DNA of 64,000 bases from Streptomyces panaciradicis. GTDB taxonomy: Bacteria > Actinomycetota > Actinomycetes > Streptomycetales > Streptomycetaceae. The stretch covers positions 1 through 64,000 of the forward strand of contig NZ_JAMGBF010000060.1 in NCBI RefSeq assembly GCF_023516615.1, read 5' to 3'. Below, piece after piece: positions 25,908 through 35,529 of the stretch. The position numbers and the translations under genes were made by a program. The notes under the pieces are model-generated. The model was not told the DNA's origin and searched no databases. It saw only the letters and a list, made by a program, of their open reading frames with translations. The first letter of the stretch is position 1, and each line of letters starts with the position of its first letter.

Positions 25908-26972
25908 ATGTCGCACACTCTCGACACCTACCGGCTGCTCGGCCGCAGCGGACTGCGAGTCTCACCGCTGGCACTGGGCGCGGCCACCTTCGGCACCGAG
26001 TGGGGCTGGGGCGCAGAACGGGACGAGGCGCGCAGGATGTTCGACCTCTACGTCGAGCGTGGCGGCAACTTCATCGACACCGCGAACACCTACACCAACG
26101 GCAGCTCCGAGCGTCTGCTGGGCGAATTCACTCGCGACCACCGCGAAAGTCTGGTCCTGGCGACGAAGTACACGACGCTGCGCCGGTCCGGCGACCCGAA
26201 TTCCGGGGGAGCTCACCGCAAGAGCCTGTTCGCGTCCGTGGAGGCCAGCCTGCGACAGCTGAACACGGACTACATCGACCTGCTCTACCTGCACGTGTGG
26301 GACTTCACGACGCCGGTCGAGGAGATACTGCGCGGCCTGGACGACCTGGTCCGGCAGGGCAAGATCCTCTACGCGGCGATCTCCAACGCTCCGGCTTGGC
26401 AGGTCTCGCGCATGCAGACCATCGCCGACCTGCGCGGCTGGTCCCCGCTGGTCGCGCTGCAGATCGAATACAACCTGGCGGAACGTGGCGGGGAGCGCGA
26501 TCTGATCCCCATGGCACGCGAGATGGGACTGGGAGTGGTGCCGTACTCACCGCTGGCTGGTGGGGTGCTCACCGGCAAGTACAGCCACGACGACCTGACC
26601 GCGACGCACGCCGCATCCGCAGACAGCACGCGTAAGAGCTTCAACGCCGCGCTGGGCACCGTCACCGAACGCGTCCTCACCATCGCCGGTGCCGTGCGTG
26701 AGATCGCCGCTGAGCTGGGCCGTACGCCCGCCCAGGTCGGACTCGCCTGGCTCCTTCACCACCCGGACGTGACGGCGCCCGTCATCGGCGCCCGCACTCC
26801 GGCGCAGCTGGAGGACAACCTGGGCGCCTTGTCAGTGGACTTCACCGCCGCGCAGCTGGCTCGTCTCAACAAGATCGGCGGGATCGAACTGGGTTATCCG
26901 CACGCCATGCTCGCCAGCGACCACATCCGAAGAGTGACCGGGGGCGACCTCAGGATCGAAACCCGTCGCTGA
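25908..26972 (+). CDS. Aldo/keto reductase
   Basis: A 354-residue NADPH-dependent (beta/alpha)8-barrel reductase. The catalytic tetrad is visible: Asp/Tyr in NFIDTANTYTNGSSERLLG, Lys in VLATKYTT, and a His in DLLYLHVWD. The NADP-binding part appears as PVIGARTPAQLEDNLGAL. ATG 25908 has a perfect AGGAGG six bases upstream. It resembles the YdhF/Tas/AKR11-13 type. Divergent from the XRE/MmyB regulator. Confidence 0.92.
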   Translation: MSHTLDTYRLLGRSGLRVSPLALGAATFGTEWGWGAERDEARRMFDLYVERGGNFIDTANTYTNGSSERLLGEFTRDHRESLVLATKYTTLRRSGDPNSGGAHRKSLFASVEASLRQLNTDYIDLLYLHVWDFTTPVEEILRGLDDLVRQGKILYAAISNAPAWQVSRMQTIADLRGWSPLVALQIEYNLAERGGERDLIPMAREMGLGVVPYSPLAGGVLTGKYSHDDLTATHAASADSTRKSFNAALGTVTERVLTIAGAVREIAAELGRTPAQVGLAWLLHHPDVTAPVIGARTPAQLEDNLGALSVDFTAAQLARLNKIGGIELGYPHAMLASDHIRRVTGGDLRIETRR

Positions 26973-27136
26973 CACCGCACCGAGCCCCTGAAGGGCTGCG
27001 CCTCGGCCCCCCAGGGCCGCGATCTGCGGTAGGCGCCGGCGTGTTGCGGCATCGGGGCGAGATGTGCGTGTAGGAGGGTTGGCAGGGGCGTGCGGCTTCC
27101 TGATGGGGCGTCATGGATGAGCGGTGAGCGGGAGCT

Positions 27137-27925
27137 TCAGCTCCTCAGCGCCGCCCTGCGCAGGGTTCGCTCCGCGATCCGGGCAGCCGCTGACGCGGGC
27201 AGCAGGTGGCCGAAGACAAAGGCCTGGACCGTGTTGAGACGGCCGTCCACGACCGCCGGGCCCCGTCCTCGCAGGGCGGTCATGACGGTGTCCGCCACGG
27301 AACCGGGCGCGCGCTTGCCCGGCACTCGGCGTGTGTTCATCGGTGTGTCGGTGGCACCGGGGCTGACTGCCACGACCCGCACTCCCGTCGCCCTCGTCTC
27401 GGCCCATACCGCCTGGGTGAAGGACAGCACGAACGCCTTCGAGGCCGCGTAGGCGGCCACATACGGCGCGGGCGCGTACGCACCGGTGCTCGCGATGTTG
27501 ACGATCGCACCTCTTCCCCGCGCGACCATGGGGGGCAGCAAGAGCGCCGTCAGCTCTGCCACCGCGCCGGCATTGAGGTCGACCAGGCCGCGCACCAGCG
27601 CGGGATCGCTGCCGACGACCGGCCCCAACAGACTGGCGCCGGCATTGTTGACGAGCACGTCGACCTCGGTCCCCGCATCCGCCAGCCACTCGGCCAGCCG
27701 GGAAGGAGCACCCTGGTGCGACAGGTCGAGAGCGAGCGTCGAGACCTGTGTCCCGTGTTCGGCGTGCAGTCGCTTGGCCTCCGCCTCCAGGCGTGCGCCG
27801 TCGCGTGCGACCAGGACCAGGTGCATGCCCTGCCCGGCCAGCCGCTCGGTGATCGCGGCCCCGATGCCTGTCGCGGCGCCGGTCACGACCGCAGTTCGCC
27901 ACCTCGTCTGTTCCTTCGTCTTCAT
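27137..27925 (-). CDS. Short-chain dehydrogenase/reductase
   Basis: A 262-residue SDR: TGAATGIGAAITERLAGQGM cofactor motif, NNAGASLLGP, catalytic Ser in IVNIASTGAYA, and YAASKAF with Tyr/Lys. The C-terminus (VVDGRLNTVQAFVFGHLLP) is longer than the minimal fold, as in the YqjQ/DltE group. ATG 27925 was chosen because an earlier ATG at 27949 lies inside the promoter/operator. The -10-like element ends only about ten bases before this ATG, so the mRNA is probably leaderless. Divergent from a MerR regulator. Confidence 0.88.
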   Translation of the reverse strand: MKTKEQTRWRTAVVTGAATGIGAAITERLAGQGMHLVLVARDGARLEAEAKRLHAEHGTQVSTLALDLSHQGAPSRLAEWLADAGTEVDVLVNNAGASLLGPVVGSDPALVRGLVDLNAGAVAELTALLLPPMVARGRGAIVNIASTGAYAPAPYVAAYAASKAFVLSFTQAVWAETRATGVRVVAVSPGATDTPMNTRRVPGKRAPGSVADTVMTALRGRGPAVVDGRLNTVQAFVFGHLLPASAAARIAERTLRRAALRS

Positions 27926-27933
27926 GCCCAGAA

Positions 27934-27964
27934 CCGTAAACTCTGACATTGACGTGAATGTCAA
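27934..27964 (-). promoter_or_regulatory. MerR-type promoter with elongated spacer and dyad
   Basis: On the minus strand, TTGACA (27959-27964) and a TTTACG/TTACGG -10-like hexamer (27934-27940) are 18-19 bases apart, the over-long spacing typical of MerR-activated promoters. The dyad TGACATT-N6-AATGTCA (27944-27963) fills the spacer. It drives the SDR gene and adjoins the MerR gene's own start. Confidence 0.7.
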
Positions 27965-27988
27965 GCATGGATCGGTGGAGGAGACGGC

Positions 27989-28366
27989 GTGCGCATCGGG
28001 GAACTCAGCAGGGCCACCGGGGCCAGCACCCGTTCGCTCCGGTACTACGAGGAGCAGGGGCTGCTCTCCAGCCGCCGTCGCTCCAACGGATACCGGGAGT
28101 ACGGTGAGGAAGCCGTACGTCAGGTCGCCTTCATCCAGGACCTCTACCGCGCGGGGCTGCCCTCTCAGATCATCCGGGACATCCTTCCCTGCAGCACCGA
28201 ACCGGCACCGCCCGCGGGTGAGTGCACACAACTCCTGGCCCGCGTCCGGCAGGTCCGCGACGAACTCGCCCGCCAAGAGCAGCAGATCGCTCAGCGCCGC
28301 GAGACGCTCGACCGGTACCTCACGGGCACGGCCGCCCCCGCCGGCCAACCCCGCCGCTCCGCTTGA
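27989..28366 (+). CDS. MerR-family regulator
   Basis: A 125-residue MerR protein: HTH GELSRATGASTRSLRYYEEQ plus wing GYREYGEEAVRQV, then a dimerisation coiled coil (LARVRQVRDELARQEQQIAQ). There is no metal-binding Cys cluster, only single cysteines (LPCSTE, GECTQ), so the effector is probably organic. GTG 27989 follows GGAGGAGA. It overlaps the control region of the divergent SDR gene. Confidence 0.9.
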   Translation: MRIGELSRATGASTRSLRYYEEQGLLSSRRRSNGYREYGEEAVRQVAFIQDLYRAGLPSQIIRDILPCSTEPAPPAGECTQLLARVRQVRDELARQEQQIAQRRETLDRYLTGTAAPAGQPRRSA

Positions 28367-28472
28367 GGCGGCTGAAAGGCGTGTGAGGTCGGCACCCTGG
28401 CGCAGACCGGAACCTCGCGACGGAGCCGTGGGAGGGGTGCGGACGGGCTCGGGGTGCGCGGATTCCGGTCGC

Positions 28473-30410
28473 TCACTCTCCTGCGGCGCATGCCTCCGCC
28501 TCTGCCAGGTACCGCGCCACCGGGCCCAGGGTCAGCATGCCGCTGGCGGCGCCGGCGTGTTCTGCGCAGGCATCACGCAGGGCAGCCGCACAGTGTGCGG
28601 CGACTTCGCGCTCGCCGAGGCGTACGGCGGCGCGGGCGGTCAGGCACCACATGGCCTCCTGCATCTGGTCACGCGGTGGTTCTGGCACGGCACCGAGGGC
28701 GGTACGGACCTCCTCGCATCGGTCCTGGGCGAGCAGCACGAGGGGGCGCGTCCAGGGCTTGTACGGGCCCCAGTCGAGGTGCGGGTCGGTGGGCGCCGGC
28801 CGGTCGTGCAGCAGGCGCAGTCCCAAGAGGGCGAGCGGGAACAGGCCGCGGTGCAGCCCCGGCATTCCGGCCGTCCGCAGGGCGTCCTCGGCAGAGCGGT
28901 AGTGCGCTGCTGCCGTGGCGGCGGTCGGTCCGCCGGGTTCGGCACTGCGGGCGGCTGCGGCCCGGGCCCTGAACCAACCGGTGAGGACGGGGACGAGGGA
29001 CGCCTCGGTGGTGGCGGCGAGTAGGTCGGCTGCATGGGCGTGCGCGCTCGCGGCGTCCAAGTCGCCGAGGGCCGAGGCGGATTGCAGGCGGACGAGTCGG
29101 CCGAGGACGGCGAAGTTCGGCAACTCGTGCCGGGTGGCCAGGTCGAGGATCTCGGCGCCGGTCCTGTCCCGTGCCGCCGCGAGCCCGGGGCGGGTGAAGG
29201 ACTGCAGGAACACCCCGTTGAGGGCGAAGGCCAGTAGAGCGGGATCGGCCAGATGCCGTGCCAACTCCTCTGCCTGTCGTGCCGCCTGCTGCGCACGCTT
29301 CAGCTCGGTTGTGGACAGATCGGCGCTACGGCTCTCGACGGCGACCGTGGCCAGGAGGCGGGCGCGCAGATCGGCGGGGCAGTCTGGGCCGAGCGCGGTG
29401 AGTGTGCGCTCGGCAGCCGCGACGACGGCGCGGGACTGCTCGGGGTCGTCGGCCCGGCTCCAGAGTGCGGGCACGTCGTAGGCGCCGATGGTTCGGGCGG
29501 TGAGAAAGAGGTCTCCCGTGCGCTCCGCCGCGTGGATGGCGGCGGGGCGGTCGCGCCGAGAGTGGACGAGGGCGTCGCCCCCCGCCAGCGCGAGGGTGCG
29601 GGCCAGGTCCATGGTGGTGCGCGGGCCGAGTCGGACACCATGGCCGGTCCACGCGGTACGCGCTCCCTCCAGGGGCGCGGCCCCGTTGAGGATGTCCGTC
29701 TCCAGACGCTGAAGGTCGCCGCTGGGGTCGAGCCCGAGTTGGTCGACGAGCATGGCGCGGGCGCGGCGGAGGACGGCCAGTGCGTCGGCCTGGCGGCCCG
29801 CGCGGTGCAGCGCGCGGGCAAGCAGCTCCCAGGCCGGCTCGCGCCACGGGTGTTCGGCGACATGGGCCCCCAGTTCGGCGACGAGGTCGGCCCCTTCGCC
29901 GGAATCGAGGAGGATGCGGGCGCGCAGTTCCACCCCCTCCAACCTCAGTTCCTCCAGTCGGGTCCGCTCGCGCTGCGCCCACGCCGAGCCGGTGACATCG
30001 GCGTAGGCGGGTCCGCGCCAGGTCGCGAGTGCCGCGCTGAGGTCGGTCACCGCGCCGGGGCTGCGGCGGGCTCGGGCCAGGGTGTCCTGGAACCGATGGA
30101 CGTCCACGTCATCACGCGGCAGGCGCAGCGCGTAGCCGGGACCTTCGGTGACGAGTACGCGCGGCGGATTGCGGGGCGGCCGGTCGGGTTCGAGGGCGCG
30201 GCGCAGCGCGGCGACGAACGTACGCAGAGCACCCACGGCGCGGGCCGGCGGATCGGTCCACAGGTCATCGACCAGGGTGTCGGTGGTGACCATCCGTCCT
30301 TCGGCGGCGACGAGCCGGGCGAGCACTTCACGATGGCGGGGTCCGCCCAGGTCAACCGGGCTGCCGTCGTCGCGGAGGGCCCGCACCGCACCGAGCACGT
30401 CGATTCGCAT
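28473..30410 (-). CDS. SARP/BTAD-family transcriptional activator
   Basis: A 645-residue regulator. Residues 1-95 form an OmpR-type winged helix (VDLGGPRHREVLARLVAAEG; VGALRTFVAALRRALEPDRP). Residues about 95-245 are the bacterial transcriptional activation domain (FQDTLARARRSPG; HPWREPAWELLARALHRAGR; ARAMLVDQLGLDPSGDLQRL). The remaining 400 residues are Ala/Arg-rich TPR-like helices without an NB-ARC P-loop, so it is intermediate between small SARPs and AfsR-like proteins. SARPs activate secondary-metabolite genes; no biosynthetic cluster is adjacent apart from the divergent hydrolase. Confidence 0.9.
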   Translation of the reverse strand: MRIDVLGAVRALRDDGSPVDLGGPRHREVLARLVAAEGRMVTTDTLVDDLWTDPPARAVGALRTFVAALRRALEPDRPPRNPPRVLVTEGPGYALRLPRDDVDVHRFQDTLARARRSPGAVTDLSAALATWRGPAYADVTGSAWAQRERTRLEELRLEGVELRARILLDSGEGADLVAELGAHVAEHPWREPAWELLARALHRAGRQADALAVLRRARAMLVDQLGLDPSGDLQRLETDILNGAAPLEGARTAWTGHGVRLGPRTTMDLARTLALAGGDALVHSRRDRPAAIHAAERTGDLFLTARTIGAYDVPALWSRADDPEQSRAVVAAAERTLTALGPDCPADLRARLLATVAVESRSADLSTTELKRAQQAARQAEELARHLADPALLAFALNGVFLQSFTRPGLAAARDRTGAEILDLATRHELPNFAVLGRLVRLQSASALGDLDAASAHAHAADLLAATTEASLVPVLTGWFRARAAAARSAEPGGPTAATAAAHYRSAEDALRTAGMPGLHRGLFPLALLGLRLLHDRPAPTDPHLDWGPYKPWTRPLVLLAQDRCEEVRTALGAVPEPPRDQMQEAMWCLTARAAVRLGEREVAAHCAAALRDACAEHAGAASGMLTLGPVARYLAEAEACAAGE

Positions 30411-30522
30411 GCCCCCATCCTCCGTGCCGGGGGCCGGTTGCGCCCAACCGTACTGATCGGCTGCTGATCGCCGTCGCCCAAGCTGATCCGGTCAAGTCCC
30501 CGACCCGAAAGAGTGGTCCCTC

Positions 30523-31401
30523 ATGACGCTCACCATTCCCGGCTTCGATCACGTTCGCCTGCCCGGTGCGGACGGTGTGGAGCTGGCCGTAGCTGTCGGC
30601 GGCAGTGGCAGCCCGGTCGTGCTGCTGCACGGTTTTCCCCAGACCCACCTGATGTGGCGACACGTCGCCGAGCGGCTCTGCGACGAGCACACGGTGATCT
30701 GTCCTGACCTGCGGGGTTACGGCGCCAGCGACAAGCCGGCGGCCACCAGCCCCGATGTGTATGCCAAGCGCACCATGGCCGCCGACGTCGTGACCCTGGC
30801 GGCGGCGCTCGGCCACGAGCGCTTTGCCCTCGTCGGCCACGACCGAGGCGCCCTGGTCGCCTTCCGGGCGGGGTTGGACCACCCTGAGACCATCACGCAC
30901 CTGGGCATCCTCGACATCGTGCCGACGCTCGACATGTGGAACGTCCTGCATGGCGTCTCGGCGGCGGTCGGCTACCACCTCTTCCTGATGGCACAGCCGC
31001 CGGGCCTGCCGGAGACGATGATCGCAGGCAGCGCGGACGCGTTCTTCGGCTCGTTCCTCGACACCTGGGCCAACGACCCGAACGCCATGCCCGCCGATGT
31101 GCGTGCCGAGTACCTGCGCGCGAGCGCCGCGGCGGTGACGTCGATCGTCGCGGACTACCGGGCCTCGGCGGACATCGACGTGGCGCACGACCAGGCGGAC
31201 CTGGACGCCGGGTCTCAACTGGCCATGCCCGTGACGGTCGTCCAGCAGGACTGGGGCGCGCGGCTGGGCTACGACGCTGCCGGGGTGTGGAAGGCGTGGG
31301 CGCCGGACCTTGACCACCGGCTGACCCGCGCCGGACACTTCATGGCCGAAGAGGCACCCGACGAGATCGCGGCTGCGATCCAGGACCTGCTGGCCCGCTG
31401 A
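30523..31401 (+). CDS. Alpha/beta hydrolase, haloacetate-dehalogenase/epoxide-hydrolase type
   Basis: A 292-residue alpha/beta hydrolase. Motifs are the oxyanion HGFPQT (about 36), RGYGASDKPA, the nucleophile elbow LVGHDRGALVAFR with Asp at about 107 instead of Ser, and a late His in AGHFMAEEAP. An Asp nucleophile plus RGYGASDKP is characteristic of fluoroacetate dehalogenases and epoxide hydrolases. Divergent from the SARP gene, from which it may be regulated. Confidence 0.9.
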   Translation: MTLTIPGFDHVRLPGADGVELAVAVGGSGSPVVLLHGFPQTHLMWRHVAERLCDEHTVICPDLRGYGASDKPAATSPDVYAKRTMAADVVTLAAALGHERFALVGHDRGALVAFRAGLDHPETITHLGILDIVPTLDMWNVLHGVSAAVGYHLFLMAQPPGLPETMIAGSADAFFGSFLDTWANDPNAMPADVRAEYLRASAAAVTSIVADYRASADIDVAHDQADLDAGSQLAMPVTVVQQDWGARLGYDAAGVWKAWAPDLDHRLTRAGHFMAEEAPDEIAAAIQDLLAR

Positions 31402-31411
31402 GCGTCCACCC

Positions 31412-31626
31412 TCCAGAGCCAGGGTGTTGCCCTTTCGGATCCAGGAACGGGCGGACAGGGCCGCGTGGGGCAACGCCAGCTCGATGAAGATCGTGAAGCA
31501 GCTGGTGGCGGTGGTGAGGAAGGCGTTGCTCATCAGGTGCGTATACGCCGCCGACATCTGGAAGCCGGTGATGCGGCTGATGTACCGGCGGACAGCAGGG
31601 CCCCGTCCCGCTCCGGGAGGCCCCAT
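31412..31626 (-). pseudogene. Membrane-protein fragment (possibly HTTM-like)
   Basis: A minus-strand open segment starts at ATG 31626 and reads ISRITGFQMSAAYTHLMSNA, then CFTIFIELALPHAALSARSW, a hydrophobic helix followed by a basic loop. The pattern vaguely resembles an internal part of HTTM (vitamin-K-carboxylase-like) membrane domains, but it runs antisense into the hydrolase gene. Treated as a relic; identity is speculative. Confidence 0.25.
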
Positions 31627-31803
31627 GCGCGAGATGAAGAGTCCCAGTCAGCGGCCGAGGTGCCTACGGACAGGCGTGCCCAGGCTGCCAGTCGGCGAGC
31701 GAACCGACACGTGGGCGGGGGCCATGTGGACGCCGCGCTTGGCCACGGGGCAGTGCGGCGGTCTGAGGCGGGCTCGCTGTCGTCACGGGGGCGGAGCACG
31801 AGA

Positions 31804-31838
31804 ACGGCCCGCGGGAAGTGGTGCTTCCCGCGGGCCGT
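31804..31838 (-). terminator. Strong intrinsic-type terminator hairpin of the S8 protease gene
   Basis: ACGGCCCGCGGGAAG (31804-31818), loop TGGTG, CTTCCCGCGGGCCGT (31824-31838): a perfect 15-bp GC-rich stem with a 5-base loop, 22 bases beyond the protease stop codon. There is no U-tract, as is usual in streptomycetes. Confidence 0.85.
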
Positions 31839-31860
31839 CCGTCATCGGCCTATCGGCGTG

Positions 31861-34800
31861 TCACTTGCCGAGGTAGGCGTTGTAGACGGTGATCGCCGAC
31901 GTGTTGCCCTTCTTGTCGGTGATCTTGGCGCGGAACGAGATGCCCTCGTTCTTCGCCGGGTTCTTCACGGTGATCCTGCCGCCATGGACGGTGACCTTCT
32001 TGAAGGTCTTGCCGTCGTAGGAGACGTACACCGAGAGGGACTTCAGGTTGCCGCCCGCGGCCGCGCCCTCGACGGTCACCGGGAAGGTGACCTTCTTGTC
32101 GGCGTCGACCCGGCTGTCCAGGCCCGTCGTGGCGCCGAAGTGCAGGGCGGAGACGGGGAGCTTGGCGATGCCGCCGCCCGACGGCTTCTTGGAGCGGAAG
32201 GTCCAGGTGGCGTCGATCCGCGAGGAGACCGCGGCGACGTCCGGCGAACGCTTGACCGAGGTGGTCAGCTTGTACGCGGCGTCGGCGGACGGGACGTCGA
32301 AGGGCTCGCCGAACAGCGGGTCGTGGTTGGAGCCGACCTTGCTGCCGTTGCGGTACAGGGTGGTGTTCACCGAGGTGAAGAGCGAGGAGCCGGCGTGCTT
32401 GGCCCCGTCGGCGAACAGCGGCAGCATGCCGTAGATCTGGTTGCCGTCGCGGTAGACACCGAAGTCGGCGTTCAGGTGCGGGCCGAAGACCGCGGTGTTG
32501 AACGTCTTCGTGTACGACTTGCCGGCCGAGTAGGACTGGGCGCCCAGGGCGTAGCCCGCCTCGCTGATCGGGAACCCGTCCTGGTCGAGACCGCCGTCCT
32601 GTTCGAACTCCAGCTCCCACTTCACGCCGCCCTTGGCGGCCAGGTGCAGGGTGCGGGTGCCGGGCAGCTTCTGCGGGATGGAGACGGCGGAGGCACCGGA
32701 GGCGCCGGGCAGCCAGCCGAAGGCTGCGACGGAGCCCTTCTTGCCGCTCACGGAGGCGCCGAGCCGCGCCTTCACCGTGGCCAGTTCACCCGCCTTGTAG
32801 TGCTTGGTGTAACCGGTGGCGAGCTGCCTGACCGGGCCGCCGGAGGTGACGTCGTACTGCTCGGTGGCACCCTTGGTCCAGTGGCCGTCCCACTGCTGGG
32901 TGAGCGTGCCGGCCGGCAGCTGCGGGCCCAGGTGGGCGGTGTGGAAGTTCTTGTACGTGGTGAGGAACCAGCCGAAGCCGTACTGGCCGTCGCCGATCGT
33001 CACGTCCCACTCGGGTGAGGCGAACACGGACTTGGCACCCGAGGCCGGGACGGTGATGTCCACCGGCTTGGCCTTGCGTGCGTCGATCGTGATCGTCTGC
33101 TTCTTGGCGACCGTCAGTTTCGGCTGGGCGATCGAGTCGATGCCCTTGCTCGCGTCCTGCGGGTCCCCGTAGACGGCGGCGTTGAGGATGTACGTGCCCT
33201 TGGGCGCCCGCACCTTCACCGTGCCCGACTTGTCGTACCCGTTCAGCTGCTGGCCGTTGGCCAGACCGGCCACACCGATCAGATCGGCGTTGTAGTACGG
33301 GGCCGGCTTGCCGTCACGACCGACGAACTTCAGCGTGACGTCGTAGGACTCCACCTCGCGCTGTACCGCGGCGGCCGTGCGGACGCTCTGCCCGTCGCCG
33401 GTCGCGGTCACATACGACGAGTAGGCGCCGTCGGTCGTGCCACCCAGCTTGGTGTCGACCGTGAAGCCGACCGCGGCCTTGCCGTGCGCCGGGACGGTCA
33501 CCGAGGTGGCGGCCAGCTTGAAGAAGCCGGCCGGGGCGGCATGGCCCTTGGGGTCGGTGGCGGTGCTGGTCAGCTTGAGCGTGACGTCCTTGTCGCCGAG
33601 GTTGCGGTACGTCAGCTGCTTGGTGACCGGCTTGTCGTCGGTGTGCGGCCACTGCTGCACACCGAAGCTGACCGAAACCGGGTCGGCGATCACGGACTGC
33701 TTGATGGCCTTGTCGACCGCGATACGGCCCGAGCCCTGCTGGAACGGCGTGTAGTTGCCGCCCTTGGCCGAGCCGGTGAGCGCGCCCTTCAGCTCGGCGT
33801 AGCCCCAGTCGGGGTGCTCCTGTTTGAGGATGGCGGCGGCGCCCGCGACGTGCGGGGTGGCCATCGACGTGCCGGAGATGGTCAGGTAGCCGTCGGGCTT
33901 CTCGCCGACCTCCTTGTCGATGACGCTGCCCTTGGCGGCTGCGGCGGTGATGTCCACGCCGGGCGCGGTGACGTCCGGCTTGATGGCGCCGTCGCCGGCC
34001 CGCGGACCGGTGGAGGAGAAGTCCGCCAACTTGTCCTTCTTGTCGACGGCGCCGACGGTGAGCGCGGCGTCCGCACTGCCCGGCGAACCGATCGAGTGGG
34101 GGCCCTCGTTGCCTGCGGCGATCGCGAACAGGACGCCCTTGTCGGCGGAGAGCTTGTTGACCTCGGCCTCGAGCGGGTCGATCTCGGGCGTGTCGTAGCC
34201 GCCCAGGCTGAGGTTGATGACGGAGGCGCCCTGCGCGGCCGCCCACTCCATGCCGGCGAGGATGCCGGAGTCGTCACCGGAGCCGGTGTCGTCCAGGACC
34301 TTGCCGTTGAGGATCTCGGCGTCGGGGGCGACACCCTTGTACTTGCCGCCCGATTTGGCGCCGGTGCCCGCCACGATGGAGGCCACGTGCGTGCCGTGCC
34401 CGAAGTGGTCGGTGGCGTCGGCGGCCGCTGAGAAGTTCTTGGACGCGACCACCTGGCTCTTGAGGTCCGGGTGGGTGGTGTCCACACCGGTGTCCAGGAC
34501 GGCGACCTTGACACCCTTGCCGGTGTAGCCGGCAGCCCACGCGACGGGGGCGCCGATCTGTGGCACGGACTTGTCGAGGGCGGCCTGGCGGACGCCGTCG
34601 AGCCAGACGTGCGCGATGCCGGAGGCGGCGCTGTCCCCGTTGGTGACGGCGTTCCACAGCTCGGCGGTGTCCTTGACCGGAGTCTGTACGGCGTCAGCGT
34701 TCAGCGCCTTCAGGCTGCGGCGCAGGGTGCCGGCGTCCCGGACATCGGTGCGGGCGGCCGCGGCGGCGCCGCTGTAGCCGACGATGACCTTCAGGCCGTT

Positions 34801-35175
34801 CTTCTGGGCCTTGCGGATGGCGGCCTTGTTCAGCTCGGTGATGTCGAACAGGCGTTGGTCCAGCGTGCCGACGGCGACCAGGCGGGCCGCGTCGGCCGGG
34901 ACGACCAGCGTGTGGCCGTGGGCCTTGCGGACCTGGACGGGTATGTTCTCCCGGCCCTTGGCCCGCCGCAGGCCGACGACGCGGCCCTTGGCGTCGAGGT
35001 CGACCCGGTCCCCGGTGATCAGGGTGACGTGGTGCTTGACGGTGAGTGAGGAGCCGGCGGCCTGGACTTGCTGCGCGGGCTTCGCCGACGCGGGGCTGGT
35101 CATACCCGCTGCGAGGGCGACGGCTGCGGCGGTGGCCACTGTGGCCGCAGCTGCTCTTTTCAATTGTCTGCGCAA
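31861..35175 (-). CDS. Secreted S8 (subtilisin-like) serine peptidase, large form
   Basis: An 1104-residue exported protease. The signal peptide is RRQLKRAAAATVATAAAVAL with ASA-K-type cleavage near 31. A prodomain (to about 200) is followed by the subtilisin domain with catalytic Asp in VAVLDTGVD (about 228), His in HFGHGTHVASIVAG (about 263) and Ser in ISGTSMATPHVAGAA (about 437), with oxyanion Asn in IAAGNEGPHS. About 600 C-terminal residues are beta-rich, probably Ig-like/C-terminal processing modules. The start is TTG 35175, preceded by GGGGGAG. It is monocistronic, with a strong terminator downstream. Likely an extracellular nutrient or developmental protease. Confidence 0.95.
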   Translation of the reverse strand: MRRQLKRAAAATVATAAAVALAAGMTSPASAKPAQQVQAAGSSLTVKHHVTLITGDRVDLDAKGRVVGLRRAKGRENIPVQVRKAHGHTLVVPADAARLVAVGTLDQRLFDITELNKAAIRKAQKNGLKVIVGYSGAAAAARTDVRDAGTLRRSLKALNADAVQTPVKDTAELWNAVTNGDSAASGIAHVWLDGVRQAALDKSVPQIGAPVAWAAGYTGKGVKVAVLDTGVDTTHPDLKSQVVASKNFSAAADATDHFGHGTHVASIVAGTGAKSGGKYKGVAPDAEILNGKVLDDTGSGDDSGILAGMEWAAAQGASVINLSLGGYDTPEIDPLEAEVNKLSADKGVLFAIAAGNEGPHSIGSPGSADAALTVGAVDKKDKLADFSSTGPRAGDGAIKPDVTAPGVDITAAAAKGSVIDKEVGEKPDGYLTISGTSMATPHVAGAAAILKQEHPDWGYAELKGALTGSAKGGNYTPFQQGSGRIAVDKAIKQSVIADPVSVSFGVQQWPHTDDKPVTKQLTYRNLGDKDVTLKLTSTATDPKGHAAPAGFFKLAATSVTVPAHGKAAVGFTVDTKLGGTTDGAYSSYVTATGDGQSVRTAAAVQREVESYDVTLKFVGRDGKPAPYYNADLIGVAGLANGQQLNGYDKSGTVKVRAPKGTYILNAAVYGDPQDASKGIDSIAQPKLTVAKKQTITIDARKAKPVDITVPASGAKSVFASPEWDVTIGDGQYGFGWFLTTYKNFHTAHLGPQLPAGTLTQQWDGHWTKGATEQYDVTSGGPVRQLATGYTKHYKAGELATVKARLGASVSGKKGSVAAFGWLPGASGASAVSIPQKLPGTRTLHLAAKGGVKWELEFEQDGGLDQDGFPISEAGYALGAQSYSAGKSYTKTFNTAVFGPHLNADFGVYRDGNQIYGMLPLFADGAKHAGSSLFTSVNTTLYRNGSKVGSNHDPLFGEPFDVPSADAAYKLTTSVKRSPDVAAVSSRIDATWTFRSKKPSGGGIAKLPVSALHFGATTGLDSRVDADKKVTFPVTVEGAAAGGNLKSLSVYVSYDGKTFKKVTVHGGRITVKNPAKNEGISFRAKITDKKGNTSAITVYNAYLGK

Positions 35176-35529
35176 GATCTCCCCCTGGAGATGAGGTATC
35201 GGGCGAATTCCCCGTTCACCCGACCGAGGGGTATCTCGTACAGCTGTACACCGACCCCCCGGACGACGAAGTATGCCGGGGGTTGATGAGGCGGCTCAAG
35301 AGTTGAGAGGACGGTGTGAAAGCGCTGCCTACAACTGTTACGCGCCCGGGCAGACACCGTTACCGAATCGCGAAGTCCCGCCCATCGCAACGGTGTTACG
35401 TGACGTCAGTCGCCGCGTTGCCGCGCACGGTGAACTTCCCCTTGCGGATGGTGGCGGCGCGCGGGAGCACGTTCGCGATCGCTGAGTGGGAGGTGGCGCC
35501 GATCAACGGCAGCCTGTGTGCTCTCTGTT
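35176..35529. other. Upstream region of the S8 protease, no gene
   Basis: The first 150 bases should hold the protease promoter and leader. An inverted motif CCCCCCGG...CCGGGGG lies near 35255-35285 and might be a regulatory or terminator-like hairpin. No coding signal was recognised. Confidence 0.35.

Noticed and set aside
33484..34431. 315-codon plus-strand frame inside the S8 protease gene
   Set aside because: Antisense shadow of the subtilisin domain; low complexity Gly/Val/Asp sequence.
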